A stretch of DNA of 61,184 nucleotides from an uncultured Lachnospiraceae bacterium (GTDB taxonomy: Bacteria; Bacillota; Clostridia; Lachnospirales; Lachnospiraceae). The position numbers were made by a program, and so were the translations under genes. The DNA lies in contig CAKNMY010000004.1 of assembly GCA_930989745.1 (NCBI GenBank), positions 1 to 61,184 of the forward strand. Direction: 5' to 3'. Below the pieces are notes generated by a model. The model was not told the DNA's origin, did no database searches, and saw only the letters and a program-made list of their open reading frames with translations. Positions 1 through 8,065 of the stretch are shown here, piece after piece. Within the stretch, counting starts at the first letter, position 1. The number at the start of each line of letters is the position of its first letter.

Positions 1-16
1 TCGCGACAGCTTTGTT

Positions 17-45
17 ATTTTATCATGTGCTTTCCTGTTTGTCAA
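17..45 (-). promoter_or_regulatory. Strong sigma-A-type promoter reading out of the left edge
   Basis: On the minus strand there is TTGACA (40-45), a 17-bp spacer and TAAAAT (17-22). It would drive a gene lying left of the window, which cannot be seen. The stretch 46-234 holds no credible gene. Confidence 0.6.
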
Positions 46-234
46 GCACTTTTTTCATTTTTCTTTGCGATGTTTTTCTGCACCGCTCGGAACTTCCCTA
101 TAATAGCACGCCATCTTCTATTCGTCAACCCCTTTTTTTACATTTTTTCCTTTTTTTACTTTACAGGCCTCTAACAAACATTTCAGGATGCAGACAGGAT
201 TCAGGATGCAGCGCTCCGGTGCCTGTCTTTTTAT

Positions 235-287
235 AAAAAACCCGGGAAAACGAGAGGCATGCCCGAAAGCAGCTTCCGTTTCCCCGG
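235..287 (-). terminator. Intrinsic terminator of the cvpA-like gene
   Basis: Read on the minus strand, CCGGGGAAACG pairs with CGTTTTCCCGG around an inner GGCATGCC palindrome and is followed by TTTTTT. It begins 10 nt after the stop of the CvpA-like gene. Confidence 0.75.
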
Positions 288-297
288 ATTTTTGAAT

Positions 298-999
298 TCA
301 CGAAGCAATCAGTGACAGAATCACATTCATCAGATAATTCTTGCTGTAAAGCCAGCTGAGGATCTCATTTCCCGAAATTTCTCTCAGGCACATACTTCCC
401 CACTCCGTTCCCGCAAATATTGTCACCGCAATGAAGAAAATCCAGATCCATATCACAGCGCGGACAGCGCCCAGCACCAGTCCCCCTGTGCGATTCAGAA
501 AACGGATCCCCGGAAACGCCGTGAGTATATTGACCGCATACAGCACAATCCGAACCAACAGGATCGCCACCAGAAAGGCAATCACAAACGATGCGAAATT
601 AACGATCCCCCTCGCCAGATATCCCGAAAGATAGTCGGAAAAATTGTCCACCGCCAGCTTCTGATACATTTCCGCTGTATTATTCTGTGCAAGACTGTCT
701 TTCAGACTCTGCGGCAGCGGAAGGTTCTCAATGAAAGCCTCCTGCCCCTCTGCATCTTCTGCCGTGCCGTCATCCCCGAACTGCTCCTCCAGCATTTTCC
801 CGCATTGCTCCTGGACTGTCTGGCCCAGAGATGTATTATTCCGGATATAGTCCGAAATATACGGATTCAGCCAAACCGTCAGCACAAGCACAAGCGCCAG
901 GAACACCATAGAGATCGCTGTCTGCAGGAGTCCCTTCCTGTAGCCCTGGATCATCGACACCGCAGCAAAAATTAAAAGTACAATAAATAGCCAGCTCAT
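298..999 (-). CDS. CvpA family membrane protein
   Basis: This 233-residue protein opens with a hydrophobic helix followed by a GYRKGLLQT stretch, which is typical of the CvpA family (named for colicin V production; general biochemical role unclear). Hydrophobic segments lie at about residues 3-20, 27-46, 130-160 and 172-200, separated by an acidic, probably extracytoplasmic loop. GGGAG sits 10 nt before the ATG. It lies 66 nt downstream of the DUF5711-like gene on the same strand and ends at a clear terminator, so it is probably the last gene of that unit. The family assignment rests on the N-terminal pattern and topology. Its specific function here is unknown. Confidence 0.7.
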   Translation of the reverse strand: MSWLFIVLLIFAAVSMIQGYRKGLLQTAISMVFLALVLVLTVWLNPYISDYIRNNTSLGQTVQEQCGKMLEEQFGDDGTAEDAEGQEAFIENLPLPQSLKDSLAQNNTAEMYQKLAVDNFSDYLSGYLARGIVNFASFVIAFLVAILLVRIVLYAVNILTAFPGIRFLNRTGGLVLGAVRAVIWIWIFFIAVTIFAGTEWGSMCLREISGNEILSWLYSKNYLMNVILSLIAS

Positions 1000-1065
1000 C
1001 TTCTGTCATCTCCCTTAGTCGTATCACTTGATGTTTGGGAAGCAAATGAACTTTCGCCCCTGTTA

Positions 1066-2328
1066 TCACTTTAATCTCAGAGTATAAATACCATTCTCTG
1101 TCACTTCCAGATAACGGTTGCTTCCCACCGGAAACAGGTTCTTTACCTGTCCCTCCTTCATATTCCCACGGAACTTTTCAATTCCTTTGAGACTGTACAC
1201 ACACATCTGGCTGCTGTTGTACAGCACAATTTGATTCTGTCCCATCGAAACGTCCGTGTATGCGAAATCAAAATTTTCCTCCATAATCTTTCTTCCGCCC
1301 GTAGTATAAACTTCCATGGTATAGAGCGAATCTTCCTCATCACTCTGATAAATCAGGCCAATGCGCGATCCGTCGTTCATTGTCGTAATAATATCCTTCG
1401 AGGCCTTCACGGTGTCTCCCTCGCGCGGAGCCTGTCCTCCCTCAAACACCGTGAACCCATCCTCACGGAACGCTACAAACTTTCCTTCATCCAGATACTC
1501 GATCTGCGGCACCAGAATATTGTCATATTCATATTCTCCCACCTTATTGTCCATCTGATTCTTCCCCGCGGAGTCAAAGTTGTAAAAGGTGATTCTTGTG
1601 TTCGGCGAGCCATCCCCCATATACAGGTAAGCAACGCCGAGCACGCTGCCATCGCTGGAGACATCCACATCCATCGGATATCCCGGACTGTCAATTCCCG
1701 TTTTGACCGTAGCGATCTCCTCGCCCGAGGCGTTGTAATAGTTGATCCATGTATCTTCTCCGTCTTCCAGCACCGCTGCCACCGTTCCCACGGATGACAC
1801 TCTCGCTTTGAGGATCGGGAGATCCGTAGTAATATTCCCAACCTCTCCTTCCGTATCAAAAACTGCTATGCTCGTTCCATTTTTATCATAGACCGCCACC
1901 ACATCGCCGCATACGTCGGCCTTCGGATCTGTAATGTTATAACTTCCCGTCCAGAGCGTTGTCCCATCCGTATCCACCAGAGCAGTATCATCCTGGTTAT
2001 ACTTAAAAATTTTACCGTCCAGCTCCACATACTCTGTAGATGTGATGTCTTCCTGCTCACTGGAATTCAAAATCACATATTCCTTAAAGCTCCAATGATC
2101 GAAAGCAAACTTGATGCCCAGAGCCAGCGCAGCCACCGCCGCAATCACAGCTCCGGTCTTGATCAGCGTTTTCCGCCGATGGGCAATCAGACGCTGCTTA
2201 TAGGATGACACTTCATCGAGAGGCTGCTTGTTCTTTTCAAAAACGCTTCCCGCTGAAGCTTTCGCTCCCGAGAGCGCTCCGGCAGTCTTCTTTCGGAAGC
2301 CGCTCCATTTTTCTTTTATATTTTTCAT
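1066..2328 (-). CDS. DUF5711-like membrane-anchored protein, probable beta-propeller
   Basis: This 420-residue protein has a basic cytoplasmic N-terminus (about residues 1-54), one transmembrane helix (about 57-75) and a large extracellular part. The extracellular part contains repeated short beta-strand units such as VVAVYDKNGTSIAVFDTEG and GTVAAVLEDG, the kind of repetition seen in beta-propellers. I recognise the layout as the DUF5711 family common in Lachnospiraceae, but only from memory. No catalytic motif is visible. It sits between a LysM protein and a CvpA-like protein on the same strand, so an envelope role is reasonable, though no function can be assigned. Confidence 0.6.
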   Translation of the reverse strand: MKNIKEKWSGFRKKTAGALSGAKASAGSVFEKNKQPLDEVSSYKQRLIAHRRKTLIKTGAVIAAVAALALGIKFAFDHWSFKEYVILNSSEQEDITSTEYVELDGKIFKYNQDDTALVDTDGTTLWTGSYNITDPKADVCGDVVAVYDKNGTSIAVFDTEGEVGNITTDLPILKARVSSVGTVAAVLEDGEDTWINYYNASGEEIATVKTGIDSPGYPMDVDVSSDGSVLGVAYLYMGDGSPNTRITFYNFDSAGKNQMDNKVGEYEYDNILVPQIEYLDEGKFVAFREDGFTVFEGGQAPREGDTVKASKDIITTMNDGSRIGLIYQSDEEDSLYTMEVYTTGGRKIMEENFDFAYTDVSMGQNQIVLYNSSQMCVYSLKGIEKFRGNMKEGQVKNLFPVGSNRYLEVTENGIYTLRLK

Positions 2329-2354
2329 TCTATCTGTCCTCTGCAGTATTTTTC

Positions 2355-2376
2355 CAGGGGCGCACCCCTGTTTTTT
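2355..2376 (+). terminator. Orphan plus-strand terminator-like hairpin
   Basis: CAGGGG and CCCCTG form a 6-bp stem with a 4-nt loop, followed by TTTTTT on the plus strand. Both neighbouring genes are on the minus strand, so it faces the wrong way for them. It could stop antisense transcription. Confidence 0.45.
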
Positions 2377-2394
2377 GAATTATAGCATATTCCT

Positions 2395-3657
2395 TTACGG
2401 TAGTAAAATTATTTGTCCCTCGTAAATAATATCATTGGGGGAAATCCCGTTCAATTCACAGATCGCGTCCACCATGTCCATATTTCCGTAATACCGCTTG
2501 CTGATCTCACTCAGCGTATCTCCCTGAGAGATTGTATAGCTTTTGCGGAGCTGCGCGCCGCTCGTCTGGGCGGAGCTTTCCTGCGGATCGCTGTCGGATT
2601 TTTCTTCCGGCGACGGCTGCGGTGAAGGCGTCGGAGATGCTGTATCGGAAGTCTCGGAGGACTGCGCCAATGTATTTTCATTTGCCTCCTCCTCTGCTTC
2701 CGACTTCTGATTCTGAGCCGCGCCCTGTGTCTCTTCGGGCTCTTCTTTCTCAGCGTCCTGATTTCCCTCCGTCACACGCTCCGTATCTTCGACTTCCTCT
2801 CTCTCGCCCGTCACATTTTCCGCACCGGCATCCACTGCCTCCTGCGAATCTCCGTTTCCAAAATCGCTCAGCATATTGTTTACCGCGTCATAGGCTCCAA
2901 ACTTTGCCGCGCCCACTGCCAGAATCGCGGCTGCGGCGCATGCCGCGGCTCCATACACAAAAGGCCGCGGCAGACCTTCCGTTTTCTTCTCCTGCTTATC
3001 CGCAATAATTTTTCGGAAGTCCACCACAGCCTTGTCTCTTACGAGCGTTTCGTTTTCTACAGACTGATTTTTATTTTCGGCAATCATATACTCCTGCATC
3101 GGAGTATTTTTCTCATAATAAACATAAAATCCGGTTTCTTTTTTCAGCTTCCCGCTGTCATAGACAAAGAAGCTCTCATCCTTCTCATTCGGCTCCATGA
3201 GGAACAGAACCTTGTCGCTGCCGGCGAAATGGTTCAGATGCGCCCGCAGGATCACATCATTGATCTGCATGTCAAAGCCCGGAAGGCTCAGGCACCATCC
3301 TACGATATCCAGGGACGGAAAATATTTTTCCATCTGCCCGTGAACCGCGCCCCACACCGCGTCAGAAAACGGAATGTGCTGCGCGTCCACTTCAAAATCC
3401 TGGATTGTCACTGCTCCCTGGATAAATATATACGAAATACCGTCCGCCCATTTATAGTAGCCCAGAAGCACCGATGCCTCCCCTTTGGGAGGAAGCCCGG
3501 ACGATACTTTCTTCAGGTGTGTATAGACATAATCTTCCATGTAAATTTTGTGGTTCCCATGACTGTCGCCAATTTGTCTTATGTTATTCGGAAGATGGAA
3601 AAAGCTTTCATTCCCCTTGGCTTCCTGCTTTTCCTCTTTGTAGATAATCTCTATCAT
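2395..3657 (-). CDS. LysM protein with a degenerate JAMM/MPN-like N-terminal domain
   Basis: This is a 420-residue protein if started at MIEIIYKEE, which has AGGGG just upstream. Longer in-frame starts exist but lack a ribosome-binding site. Residues about 45-190 follow the order of an MPN/JAMM fold: a GEASVLLGYY strand, then FPSLDIVGWCLSLPGF, then an FLMEP strand and GFYVYYEKN. In active JAMM proteases the corresponding segment reads IVGWYHSHPGF; here the metal-binding HSH has become LSL, so it is probably inactive. A transmembrane helix follows (about 232-250), then a long acidic Ser/Glu-rich linker and a C-terminal LysM (about 372-420, SYTISQGDTLSEISKRYYG). It is probably an envelope or spore-wall protein. 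Confidence 0.7.
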   Translation of the reverse strand: MIEIIYKEEKQEAKGNESFFHLPNNIRQIGDSHGNHKIYMEDYVYTHLKKVSSGLPPKGEASVLLGYYKWADGISYIFIQGAVTIQDFEVDAQHIPFSDAVWGAVHGQMEKYFPSLDIVGWCLSLPGFDMQINDVILRAHLNHFAGSDKVLFLMEPNEKDESFFVYDSGKLKKETGFYVYYEKNTPMQEYMIAENKNQSVENETLVRDKAVVDFRKIIADKQEKKTEGLPRPFVYGAAACAAAAILAVGAAKFGAYDAVNNMLSDFGNGDSQEAVDAGAENVTGEREEVEDTERVTEGNQDAEKEEPEETQGAAQNQKSEAEEEANENTLAQSSETSDTASPTPSPQPSPEEKSDSDPQESSAQTSGAQLRKSYTISQGDTLSEISKRYYGNMDMVDAICELNGISPNDIIYEGQIILLP

Positions 3658-3755
3658 CCAATCACCCCTTTTACGCCCCACCTTATCACAACAGGGACGC
3701 AAAATTTGGCGTTTTATGCAGTCCGTATCACAAAACTTTTCGACAACAGCGGCAC

Positions 3756-3785
3756 GCATGTTTTGAGCAGCGTCTGAATATTCTA
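3756..3785 (+). promoter_or_regulatory. Candidate forespore (sigma-G/F type) promoter for yyaC
   Basis: GCATG (3756-3760), an 18-bp spacer and TATTCTA (3779-3785) fit the sigma-G pattern GHATR-N18-CATNHTA with one mismatch. It lies about 50 bp before the yyaC start. Confidence 0.4.
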
Positions 3786-3834
3786 TAGATAAACGGGAAA
3801 AACTGGAAGGGAAAGGTCAGGTGATACGAAAATT

Positions 3835-4521
3835 ATGAATTCAACTGTATATTATATAGACGAGAGAAAAAATTCCGCCAGCAGGGAGCTGGCTCATTTT
3901 CTCCGTATCTGCATCGCAAATGTATGCCGTCCCTGGAACGAACTGGTTTTCCTCTGTATTGGCAGCGACCGTGTTACCGGAGACAGCCTGGGGCCATTTA
4001 TCGGGTATCAGCTTGCAAAACAGTCTCCACGCTCCTTTTCCGTGTACGGAACGCTCGAGGATCCGGTGCATGCCCTCAATCTGGCTGAAGCGCTCGACGA
4101 AATAAAAAGGAAGCATCCCCGCGCGCTCATCGTCGCAGTGGATGCCTCCCTGGGATCCAAAAAACATCTCGGCTTTATCTCTGTGGGGACAGGCTCCATC
4201 CGCCCCGGCGCGGGCGTCAAAAAGGAACTGCCGGACATCGGAGACGTATTTATCACCGGCATCGTCAATCTGTCGGGCAGCTTCGAACACCTGCTGCTTT
4301 CCACCACGCGTCTGTCCCTGATCGTGAGCATGGCGGACGCAATCACGGCCGGTATTCTTCAGATCTTCCCGGAACGGCTGCGCGGCCAGGAGACCCGCCC
4401 GGTGCCGTTTCCCCATGCTCCGGCGCCGGAGGGGCGCCGCCTCAGCTGCGCGAATGACTGCGCCTGCGCCGCGCTGCGCGAAGAGGACTCTTCCCTGAAC
4501 AATTCGGGCATCTCCTTTTGA
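3835..4521 (+). CDS. yyaC: YyaC-like putative spore protease (DUF1256 family)
   Basis: This 228-residue protein has the family core: an FLCIGSDRVTGDSLGPFIGYQL motif near residue 40, a YGTLEDPVHALNL strand and an IVAVDASLGSKKHLGFISVG stretch near 95-115. That fold resembles the germination/hydrogenase-maturation type proteases, and the family is linked to sporulation in Bacillus. The core ends near residue 185. The last 40-45 residues are a Pro/Arg-rich tail encoded entirely within the 3' end of the convergent HD-domain gene. A forespore-type promoter candidate precedes it. Proteolytic activity is inferred from the family and has not been shown. Confidence 0.75.
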   Translation: MNSTVYYIDERKNSASRELAHFLRICIANVCRPWNELVFLCIGSDRVTGDSLGPFIGYQLAKQSPRSFSVYGTLEDPVHALNLAEALDEIKRKHPRALIVAVDASLGSKKHLGFISVGTGSIRPGAGVKKELPDIGDVFITGIVNLSGSFEHLLLSTTRLSLIVSMADAITAGILQIFPERLRGQETRPVPFPHAPAPEGRRLSCANDCACAALREEDSSLNNSGISF

Positions 4522-5105
4522 AACTCCGGGATGCCCGCGGTCAGGCGGCGCATTGCGCCCAACAGAGGAAGCAGTATCCACCGCGCTCTCGGCTGACGCG
4601 CATAGTAATCCGCAATTTCTCTGGAACTGCAGTATTTGTCAGTAAAACAAATCACGTATGTCTCCCAGTAGCGCGGCGGAATCACGGTTACCGGCCACAT
4701 ATGCTTCAGGATTACTTCCTTTTCTATTTTGTTCAGATCAAAATACCGCTTTGCCATATTATAGGCGGCTCTCGGATGGGTCATTGCATGAAAATGGTCT
4801 CCGGTACGCCTGCTGTGCCCCCGCCAGTCATACAGGAACAGATCATGCAGCATTCCTCCCCTGGCGGCAGAGCGCGCGTCCAGTTTTAACTTTTTACAGA
4901 TATAGTAATTGTAATACGCAACACTCAGACAGTGCTCATAGCAATCCGTATTACAGTGCTGGTAATAGCGCTTCATCTCCAACACCTTCGGATGGTAAAT
5001 GATATCGGAAATACATTCATAAAATTCCCGATTATCCTCACTGTGCGCCTGCCGCTGCCTTCTTATGCCTGCATTTCCCCTGGACGGGACGGGTTTTTTC
5101 AGCAT
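4359..5105 (-). CDS. HD-domain protein, putative phosphohydrolase
   Basis: This is a 248-residue protein starting at MLKKPVPSR, with AGGAGG 8 nt before the ATG; a longer in-frame start at 5138 lacks this support. Residues about 55-95 carry the HD signature: HC at the first ligand site and GGMLHDLFLYDW with the paired His-Asp. A further His (HAMTHPRAA) and HMWP follow. HD proteins hydrolyse phosphate esters of nucleotides or similar substrates using a metal, but the substrate here is unknown. The C-terminal 50 residues are Ser/Arg/Gly-rich and overlap the end of yyaC by 163 nt on the opposite strand. Confidence 0.75.
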   Translation of the reverse strand: MLKKPVPSRGNAGIRRQRQAHSEDNREFYECISDIIYHPKVLEMKRYYQHCNTDCYEHCLSVAYYNYYICKKLKLDARSAARGGMLHDLFLYDWRGHSRRTGDHFHAMTHPRAAYNMAKRYFDLNKIEKEVILKHMWPVTVIPPRYWETYVICFTDKYCSSREIADYYARQPRARWILLPLLGAMRRLTAGIPEFQKEMPELFREESSSRSAAQAQSFAQLRRRPSGAGAWGNGTGRVSWPRSRSGKI

Positions 5106-5136
5106 AATAAGTTCCTCCTTTTCCCGGGACATTGTC

Positions 5137-5170
5137 AAAAAGGCTGCCGCACTGTATGCAGCAGCCTTTT
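5137..5170 (-). terminator. Terminator of the tal-tkt operon
   Basis: GGCTGC and GCAGCC form a stem flanked by A and T tracts on both sides, so it can work in either direction. It lies 56 nt after the transketolase C-half stop codon. Confidence 0.7.
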
Positions 5171-5225
5171 CAGACTGTCATTTTGTTTCAGTCATCTGTC
5201 GCAGCGCCCCAACTGAATCACTGCG

Positions 5226-6167
5226 TTATTTTACATATTCCTTGATCTGCTCATAGATACCCTGGGCATCCAGGCGGTACTTCTTCAGCAGTTCCAGCGC
5301 CGGGCCGGACTCTCCAAAGGTGTCCTGCACACCGATCCGTTTTACCTTCACAGGATACTCCTCAGCAAGCGCCTCGCAGACTGCACTTCCCAGACCGCCG
5401 ATCACGGAGTGCTCCTCCACGGTCACGACTTTTCCGGTCTTCTTCGCAGCCGCAGCTACCAGCTCCGTATCCAGCGGTTTGATTGTATGGATATTTACCA
5501 CCATCGCGTCGATGCCGTCAGCCGCAAGCAGCTCTGCCGCCTGCAGAGACTGATACACCTCAAGCCCCGTAGCAATAATTGTAACATCGCTTCCTTCCCG
5601 AAGCACTCTTCCTTTTCCGATCTCAAAGGTATAGTCCGGCGTATCATTGAATACCGGAATCGCCAGCCGTCCAAAACGCAGATATACCGGTCCCTCATGT
5701 TCATAGGCCGCGCGCACTGCCGCTCTTGCCTCGATATCGTCTGCCGGATTGATGATCACCATGCCCGGAATGGAGCGCATCAGAGCAATATCCTCATTAC
5801 ACTGATGGGAAGCTCCGTCCTCGCCCACGGAAATTCCCGCATGCGTGGCGCCGATCTTAACATTCAGGTGCGGATAGCCGATGGAGTTGCGGATCTGCTC
5901 AAACGCGCGTCCTGCGGCGAACATCGCAAAAGAGCTCGCAAACGGCACCATGCCGGCAGCCGCAAGTCCTGCAGCCACACCCATCATATTTCCTTCTGCG
6001 ATACCGCAGTCAATATGGCGCTGCGGAAACTCTTTCCGGAACATAATGGTCTTCGTCGCATTTGCCAGGTCAGCATCCAGGACTACCAGATCTTCATGTT
6101 CCCTTCCCAGCTCCACAAGGGTATTGCCGTAGCTGTCGCGGGTAGCAATTTTCTTCATCTCTGTCAT
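5226..6167 (-). CDS. Transketolase, C-terminal (pyrimidine-binding/TK-C) subunit
   Basis: This 313-residue protein is the second half of a split transketolase. It shows the IDCGIAEGNMMGVAAGLAAAG stretch containing the conserved catalytic Glu that activates thiamine diphosphate, GEDGASHQCNEDIALMRSIPGM, and the C-terminal VVTVEEHSVIGGLGSAV segment. With the N-half encoded just upstream it should form a heterotetramer that transfers two-carbon units in the non-oxidative pentose phosphate pathway. Its ATG overlaps the stop of the N-half gene by 4 nt (ATGA), which indicates translational coupling and one-to-one production. A second split pair is encoded at 41.9-43.7 kb. Confidence 0.93.
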   Translation of the reverse strand: MTEMKKIATRDSYGNTLVELGREHEDLVVLDADLANATKTIMFRKEFPQRHIDCGIAEGNMMGVAAGLAAAGMVPFASSFAMFAAGRAFEQIRNSIGYPHLNVKIGATHAGISVGEDGASHQCNEDIALMRSIPGMVIINPADDIEARAAVRAAYEHEGPVYLRFGRLAIPVFNDTPDYTFEIGKGRVLREGSDVTIIATGLEVYQSLQAAELLAADGIDAMVVNIHTIKPLDTELVAAAAKKTGKVVTVEEHSVIGGLGSAVCEALAEEYPVKVKRIGVQDTFGESGPALELLKKYRLDAQGIYEQIKEYVK

Positions 6168-6994
6168 AACTGTTCACCTGCTTTCTCGAGCTCTGCCATC
6201 GCCTGGGCATACTGTTCGTCATTCGGGGCCTTTCCATGCCAGTCCACGCTGTTCTCCATAAAGGAAACGCCTTTGCCTTTCAGCGTCTTGGCAATGATTG
6301 CCGTAGGCATCCCCTTCACAGTTCTCGCTTCCGCGAACGCGGCTGCAAGCTGCTCAAAATCATTTCCGTCCGCCACGTTGATCACATGGAAGTTAAATGC
6401 CTCAAACTTCTTATCGATCGGATACGGGGAATTGACTTCCTCGATGCTTCCGTCGATCTGTAAATTGTTGTTGTCTACAATCACCACCAGATTGTCCAGC
6501 TTGCGGTGACCCGCCATCATGGAGGCTTCCCATACTTCGCCCTCCTGAATCTCGCCGTCTCCCAGCAGTGTATATACGCGGTAGGAATCTCCTCTCAGCT
6601 TTGCCGCGAGCGCCATGCCCACTGCCGCGGAAATTCCCTGTCCCAGAGAACCTGTTGACATATCCACACCCGGAACCTTCTTCATATCCGGATGTCCCTG
6701 TAAATAAGAACCTGTATGGCGCAGTGTCTTCAAATCCTCCACCGGGAAGAATCCTCTCTGCGCCAGAGTGGAATAAAGTCCCGGAGCCGTGTGCCCTTTG
6801 GACAGCACGAACCGGTCACGATCCGGCTTCTTCGGGTTCTTCGGATCAATATTTAACTCTTCAAAATACAAATACGCGAAAATCTCCGCAGCTGATAATG
6901 AGCCGCCTGGATGTCCCGCTTTTGCCGCGTGTGTAGAGGTCACGATTCCCTTTCGGATCTCGTTCGCGGCTCTCTGAAGTTCCAGTTTGTTCAT
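6164..6994 (-). CDS. Transketolase, N-terminal (thiamine diphosphate-binding) subunit
   Basis: This 276-residue protein carries the thiamine diphosphate motif, starting GDGEIQEGEVWEASMMAGH and ending NNNLQIDG, at about residues 145-180. Other landmarks are AGHPGGSLSAAE near residue 25 and SKGHTAPGLY near 68. Its partner half overlaps it by 4 nt. The transaldolase gene lies 160 nt upstream on the same strand, so the three genes together provide the sugar rearrangements between pentose and hexose phosphates. A good ribosome-binding site (AAAGGAG) precedes the ATG. Confidence 0.93.
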   Translation of the reverse strand: MNKLELQRAANEIRKGIVTSTHAAKAGHPGGSLSAAEIFAYLYFEELNIDPKNPKKPDRDRFVLSKGHTAPGLYSTLAQRGFFPVEDLKTLRHTGSYLQGHPDMKKVPGVDMSTGSLGQGISAAVGMALAAKLRGDSYRVYTLLGDGEIQEGEVWEASMMAGHRKLDNLVVIVDNNNLQIDGSIEEVNSPYPIDKKFEAFNFHVINVADGNDFEQLAAAFAEARTVKGMPTAIIAKTLKGKGVSFMENSVDWHGKAPNDEQYAQAMAELEKAGEQL

Positions 6995-7154
6995 TCTTTT
7001 CTCCTTTCAATTGGCAACTGCTTGTCATGCAGTCACACACCCCGCCGCCGCGGCGGAGCACTTCCCGCGGCATTTACAGCCTTGGGCTGTATCAGTATGC
7101 CATATATTTTGAAGCGATGCAATAACTTTTTTGCTGACCGGCGCCGCCTGAGCC

Positions 7155-7808
7155 TTAATCTCCAAATACCGCTCTGTAATCCGCCTGGAATTTTTCAATG
7201 CCCGCATCTGTCAGCGGATGCTTCGTCATCTGCTCCAGGACCTTATACGGAACAGTCGCAATGTCAGCTCCTGCCAGAGCGCAGTCTGTCACATGCATCG
7301 GGTTGCGCACGCTTGCCGCAATGATCTCAGTCTCAATTCCGGCCACCTCGAAGATCTCGGCAATCTCGCGGATCAGATCAACGCCTCTCACGGAAATATC
7401 ATCCAGTCTGCCCAGGAACGGAGATACATACGTCGCTCCCGCGCGTGCGGCCAAAAGCGCCTGGTTCGCGCTGAAAATCAGCGTCACATTCGTCTTGATT
7501 CCCTCCTGGGAAAGCACATGGCACGCCTTTAATCCCTCAACTGTCATCGGAATCTTTACGACCATATTCGGATGAATTGCCGCAATCTCACGTCCCTCGC
7601 GGATCATGCCCTCAGCGTCCGTGGTCGTAGCCTTCACCTCTCCGCTGATCGGTCCGTCGACAATGGAAGCAATCTCGGTGATGACCTCTTTAAAGTCTCT
7701 TCCTTCTTTTGCGATCAGAGACGGATTCGTCGTCACTCCGCAGATGATTCCCATATCATTTGCCTTTTTAATATCCTCTACTTTTGCAGTGTCAATAAAG
7801 AATCTCAT
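7155..7808 (-). CDS. tal: Transaldolase, TalC/FSA family
   Basis: This 217-residue protein belongs to the short decameric transaldolase family. The Schiff-base lysine is in [12 protein letters not shown] (about residue 85). Two positions separate real transaldolases from fructose-6-phosphate aldolases in this family: Glu versus Gln and Phe versus Tyr. Here the sequence reads GEV and [11 protein letters not shown], giving Glu and Phe, so transaldolase activity is more likely than FSA activity. It moves a dihydroxyacetone unit between sugar phosphates. It is first in the operon with the split transketolase and has its own promoter. Confidence 0.9.
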   Translation of the reverse strand: MRFFIDTAKVEDIKKANDMGIICGVTTNPSLIAKEGRDFKEVITEIASIVDGPISGEVKATTTDAEGMIREGREIAAIHPNMVVKIPMTVEGLKACHVLSQEGIKTNVTLIFSANQALLAARAGATYVSPFLGRLDDISVRGVDLIREIAEIFEVAGIETEIIAASVRNPMHVTDCALAGADIATVPYKVLEQMTKHPLTDAGIEKFQADYRAVFGD

Positions 7809-7897
7809 ATCTTTTTCCTCCTGAAATGTGATCCGCGGCTTCCCGCTCCGGGCCCTCTCTCACGCAGCGGCCCGGCTGCCGTGTTGTTTATGATTTC

Positions 7898-7925
7898 AGT
7901 ATAGCACAATTCCCGCGGCGGTCAA
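7898..7925 (-). promoter_or_regulatory. Promoter of the transaldolase-transketolase operon
   Basis: TTGACC (7920-7925), a 16-bp spacer and TATACT (7898-7903) on the minus strand. The -35 lies inside the palindrome GCGGT-TG-ACCGC, which could serve as an operator for a repressor such as the neighbouring LacI protein. Confidence 0.6.
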
Positions 7926-8065
7926 CCGCTGCCCATTCCTATTAACACTAATTTTAGCTGATATTTTTCGTTTTATCAATTGATTCTTCGAAAGAAATGC
8001 CTTGAATTTCCTGGTATATCTTAATTATAAACATTTTTATTAGTAATATTATTAATGGTGTTTAT

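Noticed and set aside
182-211. Tandem 12-bp repeat TTCAGGATGCAG at 182-193 and 200-211
   Set aside because: Only two copies in a noncoding stretch beside a terminator; no functional pattern could be tied to it.
5409-6509. Long open frame on the plus strand opposite the transketolase genes
   Set aside because: Its translation shows no family features, and it lies entirely antisense to two well-supported transketolase halves.
8039-8056. AT-rich near-palindrome ATTAGTAATATTATTAAT after the lacI gene
   Set aside because: It matches at 16 of 18 positions, but it is low-complexity AT sequence more than 100 bp from the tal promoter, so an operator claim is too weak.
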